Shown: positions 10,495-20,084 of the stretch, piece by piece | Position numbering within the stretch: the stretch's first letter is position 1 | Layout: each line of letters starts with the position of its first letter | Source of the DNA: Ceratorhiza oryzae-sativae | Taxonomy: Eukaryota; Basidiomycota; Agaricomycetes; Cantharellales; Ceratobasidiaceae | Length of the DNA: 64,000 nt | Reading direction: 5' to 3' | NCBI GenBank assembly: GCA_030998015.1 | Contig: JARWMV010000008.1 | Location: forward strand, 310,001-374,000 | Made by a program: the position numbers and the translations under genes | Notes under the pieces: model-generated | Database searches by the model: none | Told to the model about the DNA's origin: nothing | What the model saw: the letters and a program-made list of their open reading frames with translations, nothing else

Positions 10495-12318
10495 ATGTCA
10501 CAGAGACCACAAACTCGATCTCAAAGCAGAGTGGCAAATAGTAGGCCACAATCACCCAAACCCATTGCTTCCCCAGAGGCTGAAGGTAACCCAGATGAGA
10601 CCCTCCAAGGAATGCCAGGGGGGTTGCCACAAAACCCACGACCAGTGGCTCAACCCAACCCCACTCGGGCCCCCATCCTGGGAGGGGAAATAGGGGGAAT
10701 ACCACTCCGCAGCCCTCAACCGCCAATTCACCTGATAAATCCAGACCCAGAAGATCTCAAATCCAGAGAGGGATGAGGTAGAAGATATGACCCGAACCAT
10801 ATGAACAAGGCACGGCCTTGGCGGAAGAGGCAAGGACACAACCCCAGCCAGGTCCTGGAGCCATAGCCACTGCCAACCCTATTCACACCATTGCCACAGC
10901 CATCAGGGCGGGGCTCAAGGAACTTAGAGACAATAATCATAGGGAACTAGAAAAGGCAATCACGGGTATAAATCAGTGTCAAATATCACTAACCCGACAA
11001 GAAGGAAACGTGGACTGGATGGTAAGGTCAATGGAAACATCCAACAAAAATGTCCTCTATGTGGCAAAGAACCAGGACAACCTAAAAGCAGAAATGGGGA
11101 ACCTGATAAAAGAATTAAAGGACATCTCCATGGAAATAAACCGGGTACTGGGAATGCAAGAGCGAAAGCTCGAAAGCTTAGAGAAGAAAACTGAAAACAC
11201 AGGGGAGATCCTAATCGCACTAGAACACGGGTAACCGATCTAGGAAATGAGCTCCGAAACAACTGAAGCAGGAAGGCCAAGGGAAAGGACAGAAGAAACC
11301 AGGGGAAGAACTAGGGTGGTCATAGGAAGCCCCTCACGATCCCCCTCAGCCTCCCCAGTACAAACACCCTTTCTGGGAAGAACCTTCCAGGCTGAGTCCA
11401 CAATAAGACCCTGAACAGAACCTCCATCCCAAGCAAACCAACCTACCCTTGCTGCAAACCACACCCTAAGGAGGCGAGACTAGGGAGACCCAGCAAATTT
11501 AATGGGAAAAAGGGGAAGGAAGCAGAGAACTTCATAATCAGCATGGAACTTTTCTTTGCTGACTATGACGAATCAGCCTTTGATGACCGAAAAAAGATAT
11601 CTGCTGTGCTAATGAACATGGAGGATGGGGAAGCAGCAAACTGGGCACAACCTTACTGCCGGAAACTACTAGCAGGCGAACACACAGGTATTCTTGCATC
11701 CTGGAAGGATTTCAGGAAGGGATTCCTGGATGCTTTTAATGACCCAGTCATAAAGGAAAAGACCATCGGAAACTAAGGAAATTAACACAGACCAAGAGTG
11801 CATTGGATTATGCTACCCAATTCGGATCCTGATCCAAGAGGTAGACTGGAACCAGGAAGCCCTCAAGGACCAATTCAGGGAAGGTTAAAACCCGAAGTAC
11901 GACAAGAGATCTTAAGGATTGAAGTACTGGCAAATGAGGCTGAAGGTCCATCATATACCTTAGATCAATTAATCGACTTTGCCTGCAAAATGGATGACAT
12001 GCAGTTTGCAAACCAGAAAATGAATACAAGGACCAGCAACTCATCAAATTCAACCTGGGCACCAGCGAAATACAAACAAGGGGGGAACAAGCCTTTAGGG
12101 ACCAGCGGCAAACAGGGAATACCCAAACCAACAACATGGTAAGGATACCAAACAGTGAAAAGGACAGGCGAAGGAAAGAAGGACTCTGTATCAAATGCGG
12201 TAAATCAGGGCATGTCCTGAAGGAGTGCCGAGGCCAGTGGACCTACGACAAAGCTAAGATACAAGGGAAGGCCAGCAGACAAGTTGAGGAAGAAAGCAGC
12301 TCTGAGTCGGAAAACTAA
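10495..12318 (+). pseudogene. Copy A gag, frameshifted
   Basis: The N terminus MSQRPQTRSQSRVANSRPQS is followed by a coiled-coil region, a retrotransposon capsid domain (MELFFADYDESAFDDRKK... AANWAQPYCRKLLAGEHTG) and a CCHC knuckle CIKCGKSGHVLKEC. Comparison with copy B locates small deletions: 2 nt near 10763, 2 nt near 10802, 1 nt near 11227, and others near 11240, 11470, 11768, 11820 and 12070-12110. The protein packages element RNA in the cytoplasmic particle. Gag ends TAA at 12316-12318, and pol follows in the -1 frame. Confidence 0.85.
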
Positions 12319-12335
12319 TTGGTCCTGCCACTTCC

Positions 12336-15300
12336 ATGTTGGAGGACCCCAATATAACCCCTACCGCAGATGTATGTTACCTCAAGAAGTCTAGTAATCA
12401 ATCAATAATATACACTACGGTAGAGGGAATCATGGAACCAGCTAAGACGCTGATTGACTCAGGATCTTCAACCAACTTCATCGATAAGGCCTATTCAAGG
12501 GAAAAAGGGATCCCAACCACTCCCCTCAAACACAAGAAATCAATTGTGGCCATTGATGGGAATGAAATCAAGGATGCCATAGAAGAAAGGGCAGAACTAA
12601 ACATTGAAGTGGAAGGGAAGACACTAAAATGCTCCCTTTATGTAATGACCCTAGGTGATACAGACATAGTCCTAGGGAAAGAATGGCTTGAAGAAGCAGA
12701 ACCTATCATAGATTGGAAAGACCTTACCATCTCATACCCAAACGAAATCAAGGCAAGGGCAGCAAGTGAAGGCCTACAAATCCCAGAAGAATTTAGGGAT
12801 TTTGAAGACCTATTTGGGGAAGAAGGTTTCCAAGAACTTCCACCCCACCAAGGTAACCTAGACTTCAAAATGGACCTGATCGAGGGAGTGGAGCTGCCAA
12901 AGCCTGCAAAGAGGTACAGTATGTCGCCAGCAGAAACAAAGGCGCTCAGGGAGTACCTAGAGGAGGAACTAAGAAACGGGAAAATAAGGCCCAGCCAGTC
13001 AGTTGTAGCTGCACCCTGCTTCTATGTGAACAAAGCAGATGGAGGGCTTAGGTTGGTAGTCAACTACTGTAAGATGAATGACATCACCAAGCCAGACAGG
13101 TTTCCACTTCCAATCCAAATAGAATTGATTGAGAGACTGAAGGATGCAACCATCTATTCAAAAATGGATGTTCGATGGGGGTTCAACAACATCAGGGTAA
13201 AAGAGGGAGACGAATGGAAAACAGCTTTCAGGACAGGAGAAGGCCAGTTTGAATGCTTGGTCATGCCATTGGAGTAAAAGAGGGACCAAGAACCTTTACC
13301 AGGTTCATGATGGAAAAGTTCCGTGATATAATAGACGATTATGTGGTAATCTACATGGACAATGTACTAGTGTTTTCCAGAAACAGGGAAGAACACGTAC
13401 AACATGTCAGGGAAGTGTTAAGAAGAATGAGGGAAAACCACCTCTTCCTCAAACCACACAAGTGTCAGTTCTTTGTGAAGGAGGTAAGCTTCATGGAATT
13501 GTCATATCCCCAGAAGGGATATCGATGGAAAAGGAAAAGGTAAAGGCAGTTCTAGAATGGCCAGAACCTAACACAGTAAAAGAAGTCCAAGCCTTCCTAG
13601 GCTTCGTGGGGTTCTATAGAAGGTGGATAGAGAAGTTTAGTACCTTAGCCAAACCCCTCACAGATCTCACCCAAAAAGATGTCAAATTCCTGTGGGAAAG
13701 AAAACAACAGGAAGCATTTGAAGCTATCAAAGAAGCAGTAGCAAGAGAACCAGTCCTGATCCACCCAAACCCAAACAGGCCATACATACTGGAAACAGAC
13801 GCCTCAGGAGTGGCCATGGGGGGGTACTAAGCCAAAAGGGTGATGACAACCGATTGCATCCAATTGCCTTCCTATCGAAGAGCTTCACCCCACCAGAGAA
13901 AAATTATGACACCTACGACAAGGAGTTGCTTGCAATTGTTAGGTCCTTAGAGCACTGGAGGTTATACTTAGAAGGGACAGAGGAACCTATTGTGATATAC
14001 ACTGACCATAGGAACCTCCAGTACTGGCAAAATGCCCAGATGTGGAATAGAAGGCATGCCAGATGGTATCTCACTCTGGCACCCTTCAATTTTCAGATTG
14101 TGTATAGACCAGGGAAACTCTCACAGAAGCCAGATGCCCTTTCCAGAAGGAGCGACCATGGGGATACCCCTATGGAACCACAGATCATGATTCCAGAAGA
14201 AAGGTTCATAGGTTTCATGGCAGAAGTACAGGGGAATTTCTGGGAAGAGCTTAAAGAAGCTCAGGAAGAAGACAAATCTATCAGATCCTTAAGGCTGAGT
14301 GTGGCAAATAAAGAACAACTACCGCCCTCAGTACAGAAGGAATTTAGACGGTATGAAATGAAGGAGGGCCTATTAAGGTATGACGATAGGCTCTACATCC
14401 CAGATGACAAGGACTTGAGGTTGAGTCTCCTTGAGGAGTGCCATGATGCCCCAGTGGCAGGTCATCAGGGACAAGCCCGAACACTAGAATTACTATCAAG
14501 GGATTACTATTGGCCAGGAATGAAGGCCCAAGTAAACCGATACGTGGAATCTTGTGAAACGTGTCAAAGAAGCAAAGGACACAAACAAGGCACTCCCCTG
14601 AAGTCCTTACCAATCCCATGGAAACCATGGGCAGATGTCGCATATGATTTCATCGTCAAATTACCTGTCTCAAAGGGGTACGACAGTATCTTGACAGTTG
14701 TAGATCGCTTCTCCTGGCAGGCCCATTTTGTACCATGTCTGGAGAGCACCAATGCAGAAGAACTGGCAGAAATATTCATAAGGGAAGTATGGAGACATCA
14801 CGGGACCCCAGAAACCACTGTCTCAGACCGAGGGCCAACCTTTAACAGCCAATTCCTAAAGGCCCTATACAAAGGAATTGGGACAAAGCCCAGATTCTCC
14901 ACTGCTTTCCATCCAGAAACAGATGGTCTGTCGGAAAGGACAAATCAATGGGTAGAAGGGTTCTTAAGAACCTTCTGCAATTATAGACAAGATGATTGGG
15001 TAAAATGGTTACCCATTGCCGAATTCTGCCATAACAACCACGTAAATGCTACAACAGGACAAACCCCATTTGAAACAGTATATGGAAAAAACCCAAGATG
15101 GGTTGTCCGAGAGGGAGAAGAACCATCTGAGGCACCGCTGCAGACAACATGCGTAATCAAATGGAAAAGGTATGGGATGAGGCAAGAGCCTCAATGGAAT
15201 TACACCAACAAATGGAAAAGAAAGGGAGGGAATTCAAGGTAGGAGACAAGGTTTGGCTGCTCCTAACAAACCTCTCGTCCAAGAGACCCTCCAAGAAACT

Positions 15301-15747
15301 GGACAACCGAAAAGGGGGGCCCTTTGAAATCACAGAAAAGATCTCATCCCATGCATATCGCCTGGACCTACCTAAAACTATACGTGTACACAATGTATTC
15401 CATGTAAATCTCCTCTTGCCTTTCACAGAAGATAAAGACTTCCGAAGAAGGCAGGCCAAGCCACCACCAATCATAACGGAAAAAGGAGAGGAGGAATACA
15501 CAAGGTGGACCACATTGCAAATTATGAATGGCGGAATGGCGAGCTGTTTTACCAAATCAGATGGAAGGGCTACGACCCAATAGAAGACACCATGGAATGT
15601 GCCAGCAAGTTTGCTGACATGAAAGAGGTTCTAAATGACTTGCAAAGGTGCTTACCAGACGCACCAATGCCAGTCAAGACAAGTCAGCACTCAGGTGACT
15701 TGAAAGGCAGGCCAAAGAGAACCAAACGAGGATCTGGAAAGCTTTAA
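12336..15747 (+). pseudogene. Copy A pol: protease, RT, RNase H, integrase, chromodomain; frameshifted
   Basis: Protease has LIDSGSSTNFID. RT reads to CLVMPLE, where a lost C (restored in copy B as MPFGVK) shifts the frame at about 13268. Its catalytic box is YMDN, not YMDD. RNase H has ETDASG, KELLAIV and TDHRN. Integrase has an H-H-C-C finger ending CETCQRS, then YDFIVKL, VSDRGPTF and the Glu of LSERTNQWVE. After a break near 15140-15200 the GPF-type module (KGGPFEIT) appears. The chromodomain (VDHIANYEWRNGELFYQIRW) is in a third frame at 15505-15747. Further breaks lie near 13500 and 13830. Integrase plus chromodomain would target insertion to modified chromatin. The element is a chromovirus. 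Confidence 0.9.
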
Positions 15748-15800
15748 AAAGAGCCATCCAGGATACCCAAGAAAGGCCAGAGCCTGCTCTACCACCTCAC

Positions 15801-16653
15801 TTGCACCACAACACACCTGCAAAACCCCAAAACATGCCTTTCGCCACTCACCCAGTCGCACATCCCAACCGTTACACCCCACTTGCTGAAAATCAGGTGG
15901 CCCCACTTTGGCAGCCACCCACCACCAGGCGGCCAGCACCCTACCCTGGCAGGGAAAATCGTCCTAAACCAGGGATGTACTGCTCCAGTGTGGAAGACGC
16001 CCAGAGGTACGCTGAACGACTGTTGCCAGGGGCTAACCTAGTATACATCCCAAAGAAGTTAAGGGATGAAAGGAACTGGATTGACGATGACAAGTACCTG
16101 GATCCCAGGTTAGGGGTCCTGACATGGCATGGAAGCCGGAAGCCAACAACAAGAAACGCCTTGTTAAGAACACCGATGTATTGTCGACAATATCGTGGGA
16201 CCAACAGTCGACGTGGTGACCAAGGCAGCAAGACAACAGAGGAGGGCCACAGGCCAAATGGCAGACGGAGGGGACTGGGAGGTGGAGCGCCGGGCAAAGG
16301 CATTGCTGGAAGAATGGAAGTTGACACCAGCTGCACCGTATGTGGGACTGCTCGAAGCAACTACCACTGATGAGATGTTTACTGCTATCAGGACAAAGCA
16401 GGCAAACATGAATGACTTCCAAAATTGGGTGAAGGTGCACCCAAACAAAAACACCAATTACGACACTGATATGACAAGCCTTACATCAAGCCTAGAATCA
16501 CTGGTCGTGGCTGAGGAAGAAGCCAAGCCAGAAATAAAGGAACCCACCCTGGACCCAGCTGCGGAGGAAGCCAAACAGGACTGGGACCGGTGGGAAAACA
16601 AGCTTGTTGAAGCTCTGGAGGAGGTGCCACTGTTGGAACCAACCCCCATATGA
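15801..16653 (+). pseudogene. Unidentified ORF after the chromodomain (possible pol tail or separate gene), one frameshift
   Basis: Two overlapping frames, 15801-16370 and 16195-16653, read as one protein of roughly 280 residues broken by a one-base shift near 16160-16180. The first part is Pro-rich, then MYCSSVEDAQRYAERLLPGA and YIPKKLRDERNWIDDDKYLD. The second part has WEVERRAKALLEEWKLTPAA and an acidic C terminus (EEEAKPEIKEPTLDPAAEEA). I recognise no family. Upstream the frame is open back towards the chromodomain in another phase, so this could be a C-terminal extension of Pol or a cargo gene. It is convergent with the antisense gene, 82 bp apart. Confidence 0.5.
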
Positions 16654-16735
16654 CCACTTTGCCTCCCACAAATTGTCTCCCGAATGTATAAGAGTTTTTA
16701 TTTTTCTTTTACACACCAAACTTAATACATTTCTT

Positions 16736-17277
16736 TTACTCTCTATTTTTACGTTTGCCCTTGAGGGGCCGGGTATAGGGCTTCTTGCCCCTGTTATCCT
16801 TCTTATTGGTCCAAACAACTGACTGGGTAGTGGGCTGCAGCCAAGGAGCCTCCCCCCCTGGGAAGTCGGCCATGTAGTTCTGGAAACACCCAGAACCAGA
16901 CACTGCAAAGGGCGAAGCCTCATCAAACAAGGGAGCAGAGCCCTCCTTGAAGAATTTGGCAAGAGCAGCCTGGTGAGACCGCTCCTCAAAGGACTTGTAC
17001 TCCTGATCAACGAGTGCCCAGACACGCTCAAGGGTGGCCTCATGGGCCCGACCATCAAGGAGGATGCGCTCTTCTACAGAACAAGTTAGCTACGTGAGAA
17101 TGACGAAGAACGAACACACATACCTGGCACCCCACAGAAGAACCAGTCCCCAACACCTTGATAGAAGTCTTCAAGGGAGGCGTCGCACACAGCATCACAG
17201 TAGGCGCAGTACTCCCCCTCAGGGAGAGACCAGCAGGTGCAGTCAAGGGGATTGTAGTTAAGGGAAATAACACGCAT
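16736..17277 (-). CDS. Antisense two-exon gene of unknown function inside copy A
   Basis: Exon 1 is 17277-17124, exon 2 is 17073-16736, with a 50-bp intron (17123-17074) starting GTATGT and ending CTGTAG, and a CTAAC branch site 11 nt before the acceptor. Splicing joins two long frames exactly and gives 163 residues. The N-terminal third is Cys-rich (CTCWSLPEGEYCAYCDAVCD), the middle is acidic-helical (ERVWALVDQEYKSFEERSHQ), and the C terminus is strongly basic (KKDNRGKKPYTRPLKGKRKN). I do not recognise it. Its orientation, divergent from Rep across a shared intergenic region, copies the ambisense layout of CRESS DNA viruses, where the opposite-strand gene is the capsid gene; that role is only a guess. 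Earlier in-frame Met codons exist (to 17364). Confidence 0.6.
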
Positions 17278-17394
17278 AGTAAAGAACGGGATGAGGAAGG
17301 AAAACAACAAAACCACAAACATTAAAAAATCATGGTGCAACACAATAACCTGCACAAACATCAAAACAAGGACTGGTCAGGTGACACCAACAGA

Positions 17395-17516
17395 CACGTG
17401 ACCATCTGCCAGAAAACAAACAACAAAGCATGGGAATCACATGACCTAGCCTAGTCACGTGACCACCTGCCAGAAAACAAACAACAAAGCACAGGAATCA
17501 CATGACCTAGCCTAGT
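17395..17516 (+). repeat. Two 61-bp direct repeats beginning CACGTG
   Basis: Units 17395-17455 and 17456-17516 are nearly identical (CACGTGACCATCTGCCAGAA...). A third CACGTG follows at 17517-17522. They could act as iterons bound by Rep or as activator sites; the same palindrome, in GTCACGTGA, fills the LTR repeats. Confidence 0.85.
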
Positions 17517-17534
17517 CACGTGAATATACGCTAT

Positions 17535-17553
17535 CCCCTAACTACCGGAGGGG
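17535..17553 (+). other. Small hairpin in the intergenic region
   Basis: CCCCT / AGGGG stem with a 9-nt loop AACTACCGG, directly after the direct repeats. It is a weak candidate for a nick-site hairpin; 5 bp could be chance. Confidence 0.3.
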
Positions 17554-17736
17554 TCGGAGAGGGGGCACTGACCAAAGTGGGGGAGCGGAGGCCCCGAGCG
17601 TAGCGAGGATCAAGGCTGACGTGGAGGAACGGATGGGAGGGCACCCCTCGGAGATGCGTCATCACCAAAATAAGGTCATGTGATCACAACAAATGCAAGA
17701 CAGAGTCATGTGACAATCAAAACGGACCTTGCAGCT

Positions 17737-17743
17737 TATATAG
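17737..17743 (+). promoter_or_regulatory. TATA box upstream of Rep
   Basis: TATATAG, 40 bp before the first possible ATG (17777, other frame) and 83 bp before the Rep ATG at 17820. It suggests that Rep has its own internal promoter, independent of the LTR. Confidence 0.5.
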
Positions 17744-17819
17744 ACAAGCACAAGGCCCGAGATAACCCGCACTCTCATGCTCTCTTCCCAGTCCCCAAAT
17801 ACCTCTAAAACTGTAAACG

Positions 17820-19106
17820 ATGCTAAGCGGAAATGGATCGAATGTGGCAACACCCCAGCCAAGCGGATCAAGCGAAGGGCAGAGGTCGGCGTCACCATCG
17901 CCAGTGCCCTTGGTATCAAGCCGAGCCCCCTCGCCTGCTTCTATGCGGCCTACGCCGACGGATCAAGGGTCCGAAGAGCTGACCGAAACCGTGCCGGCCC
18001 CTCGGTTCCGCGTCCAGACCAGGGCGGTGCTGCTGACCTGGTTGAAGCTACACGATCAGCCCTCAAGTGGGCTTGTTGCCCGATACAAGGCATTCTGCCG
18101 CCAACGGCCAAATCATTGGGCAACTTTGGCAGTGGTGGAACGCCACAACCCCGAGGAACCGAACTACGACCCGGCCCGGCCCCTCCATGTCCATGCCCTC
18201 TCCATCAGTCAGGAGCGGAAGGGCGGCTGGAACACCCAGAACACCCGGTTCTGGGACTTTGAGGGGCAACACCCCAACATCCTGCTGAAGGACCTCAAGG
18301 ACGGACCAGGAGGCAACCCAGCAAGGGATGCCTTCAACTATCTTTGGAAGGACGTTGGAGCTAATGGCGAGGAGATAGAGGACCTGATGGCAGGGGACCT
18401 GACCTTGGAAAGGTTGGAGGAGATTTTGGTAAAGGGAAAGGGTGGAAAAAGGTCAAGGATGGAGGCAGACCTGGAGGATGGGACGGAGATTGTTGCCTCA
18501 GCAACAAAACAGGAGTACTACCAGGCGTTCAAGCGCCTCCGCCCCCTCCAGATGGTGACAACGTGGAACTCGGTATGAGCATATGCCAAGTACACATACA
18601 AGGAAGACCGGGGTTGCATGCCTGCAATCCCTGTGGAGTTAGAGGTCCCGGAAGACCGGGAGCACATCGACCGAGCAGACAGATGGTTTGCTGAGGAAGT
18701 CGAGAAGAAGGGAAGAGGGGTGCGCCATCGCATCCTGGTGATAGAAGGAGAAACTGGAACGGGGAAAACGGCATATGCACGATCCAAGGGCTGCCACAGC
18801 CGGATGTGCAATGTGTGGAATATGGGCAACTTGTCGGAAGATGCCGACATTTGGATCCTGGATGACATGGTCCAGTCGAACAGGAAGTACTCGCTCAAGG
18901 CCCTGAGCCAGTACAAGGCGGACTTCACAGGCAGGTGCGCGCACGTGAAATCGATGAAGGTATGGCCAACAGTCATTCTGGGAAATAGCTGGTCAGCAAT
19001 CATGAAATGTTGGTCGGACATAGAGGGGGAAGAAGGGGACTTATGGGTATCAAGAAATGTGGAATGGGTGTATGCAGGAGGAAAGCCATTCTTTGTATTC
19101 CCTTAG
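17820..19106 (+). pseudogene. CRESS-DNA-virus-like Rep: HUH endonuclease plus SF3 helicase, one internal stop
   Basis: Two ORFs in the same frame, 17820-18578 and 18618-19106, are separated only by TGA at 18576-18578. The first (252 residues) has a disordered N terminus, motif I AVLLTWLK (69-76), motif II PLHVHAL with His123 and His125, a geminivirus-like RFWDFEGQHPNI (143-154), and motif III YLWKD with Tyr174 and Lys177. The second has Walker A GETGTGKT, Walker B IWILDDM and a motif C PTVILGNS. This is the domain order of gemini/genomovirus-like Rep, which nicks the origin and unwinds DNA during rolling-circle replication. It is not a Helitron Rep-Hel: one Tyr, SF3 and not SF1. The TGA could be a CpG transition of CGA. 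An overlapping frame from 17777 makes the start uncertain. Confidence 0.88.
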
Positions 19107-19223
19107 AATAATTTATGGTACTGTACAACTTCTGCTATGCCCATCCAAACGGTTGGGGCTTTCTGAGAAGAAGCAGACAAATCCTCACCCCTAAATAACC
19201 TCCACAACAAAGAAAAGAAAAAC

Positions 19224-19350
19224 AATCTCATGTAACGGAGAGGTTAAGGGGTCTAGCCTGACTCAGCCTGACCTCATCGAACAATACTGAATCAGCCGAA
19301 AGGTCGTTGGTTCGAGTCCAGCGCCCTTAACCTCCTTGGTGCATGAGATT
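19224..19350 (+). other. tRNA-like inverted-repeat structure with a Pol III B-box
   Basis: Outer arms AATCTCATG (19224-19232) and CATGAGATT (19342-19350) are perfect complements. Inner arms AGGTTAAGGG (19241-19250) and CCCTTAACCT (19324-19333) are too. Inside is GGTTCGAGTCC (19309-19319), a perfect B-box in a T-arm-like stem GTTGG/CCAGC. The 5' part CGGAGAGGTTAAGG resembles the D-arm of Leu/Ser tRNAs. It does not fold as a standard tRNA: 19 extra bases separate the T-arm from the outer stem. It may be a decayed intron-bearing tRNA gene or a functional hairpin. Confidence 0.4.
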
Positions 19351-19401
19351 CCTTTTGCATAAGGAACTAAACCATGTCTTGAGGTCCCCCACGACATGTC
19401 C

Positions 19402-19412
19402 AAAGGGGGGGA
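19402..19412 (+). promoter_or_regulatory. Polypurine tract of copy A
   Basis: AAAGGGGGGGA ends 3 nt before the 3' LTR at 19416. It primes plus-strand DNA synthesis. Its position after Rep proves that Rep lies inside the retrotransposon. Confidence 0.85.
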
Positions 19413-19415
19413 TAA

Positions 19416-20084
19416 TGTTATGACCCGTCAAACGGACATAACAAAACAACCAAATATTTCTACAGATTTATGGCATTTTTCCTAAGCGGAACAAGCCATA
19501 AACAAGGTCACGTGACCTTGGCGCTTAGCCGGCGCTTACGGTGGTTACCCTGAACTCGCTCCAGCATTTCTCTCCCTTGTTACTTGGAGCGAGGAGCGAG
19601 TTGTCACGTGATCTTGGCGCTCACAGAAGGGTCACGTGACCTCAGCGCTTATGGTTGTTACCCTGAACTCGCTCCAGCATTTCTCTCCCATGTTACTTGG
19701 AGCGAGGAGCGAGTTGTCACGTGATCTCGGCGCTTACGGCAGGATCACGTGACCTCAGCGCCTACCCCTCGGACCTCGCGTGGCTCTATAAGATTCGGAG
19801 CCGCACAAACTTAAGACAAACAATTACCTAACCCGTAGTACTGTACATAACCTACACCTACTGCGGAGTGTGCTTAGATCATACGTCCGCAGCCACCGCA
19901 GCCACAGGTATATATAAGGAGGATAAAGCAAGACTGGACGCCTCAGCTTGCTTTATCTTGTCAACCACCATAGACCATAGCAAACACTGTAACTAGAACG
20001 CTAAATACATACTGCATAGCACCAAACTGTAAACGCAGCCACTACTTAAGTGCTCCACAAGGGAGCCTCCAGAGGGTCACGACA
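19416..20084 (+). repeat. 3' LTR of copy A, two 113-bp units
   Basis: 669 bp, the 5' LTR length plus exactly one further 113-bp U3 unit. CpG sites are better preserved than in the 5' LTR. It is followed by the TSD CTCGA. Confidence 0.95.

Larger units (their letters stand above)
17278..17819. promoter_or_regulatory. Divergent intergenic region between antisense gene and Rep
   Basis: About 540 bp with two 61-bp direct repeats, three CACGTG palindromes, a short hairpin, two CATGTGA-type variants and a TATA box before Rep. It is the natural place for two divergent promoters and, if the module behaves like a CRESS genome, for a replication origin. The canonical nonanucleotide TAATATTAC is absent. 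Confidence 0.5.
19107..19415 (+). other. Tail of copy A between Rep and the 3' LTR
   Basis: Non-coding; contains the tRNA-like hairpin and the polypurine tract, listed separately. Nothing else is seen. Confidence 0.6.
9818..20084 (+). mobile_element. Copy A: chromovirus carrying a CRESS-virus-like Rep module
   Basis: A 10.27-kb element, TGTTATGACC to CACGACA, flanked by TSD CTCGA (9813-9817 and 20085-20089) and nested in chromovirus C. Order: 5' LTR 556 bp, self-priming site, gag, protease-RT-RNaseH-integrase-chromodomain, an unidentified plus-strand ORF, an antisense spliced gene, an intergenic region with repeats, Rep (HUH plus SF3 helicase), a tRNA-like hairpin, polypurine tract, 3' LTR 669 bp. 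The usual end of a Ty3/gypsy element comes soon after the chromodomain; here about 3.6 kb of extra sequence follows. The TSD and the polypurine tract joined to the 3' LTR show that the extra genes lie within one mobilised unit. Gag and pol are frameshifted, so this copy would need help to move. Confidence 0.92.

Noticed and set aside
16033..17058. Minus-strand ORFs opposite the 15801-16653 ORF and in other frames
   Set aside because: Only the frame of 16736-17073 joins by splicing to a second coding exon; the others have shadow composition.
17278..17819. Search for the geminivirus/genomovirus nonanucleotide (TAATATTAC or close variants) in the Rep intergenic region
   Set aside because: Not found by eye; only a 5-bp stem with a 9-nt loop is present, so no origin is claimed.
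17777..18262. Overlapping 161-codon ORF at the start of Rep
   Set aside because: It runs in another frame over the Rep HUH domain and loses protein-like character; kept only as a doubt about the Rep start.
17820..19106. Helitron Rep-helicase
   Set aside because: A Helitron protein has a two-Tyr Rep and a PIF1-like SF1 helicase in a much larger protein. Here there is one Tyr motif and a short SF3 helicase, and the ends are LTRs.
19224..19350. Ordinary tRNA gene
   Set aside because: B-box and T-arm are good but the acceptor arms do not close at the proper distance and the anticodon stem is imperfect.
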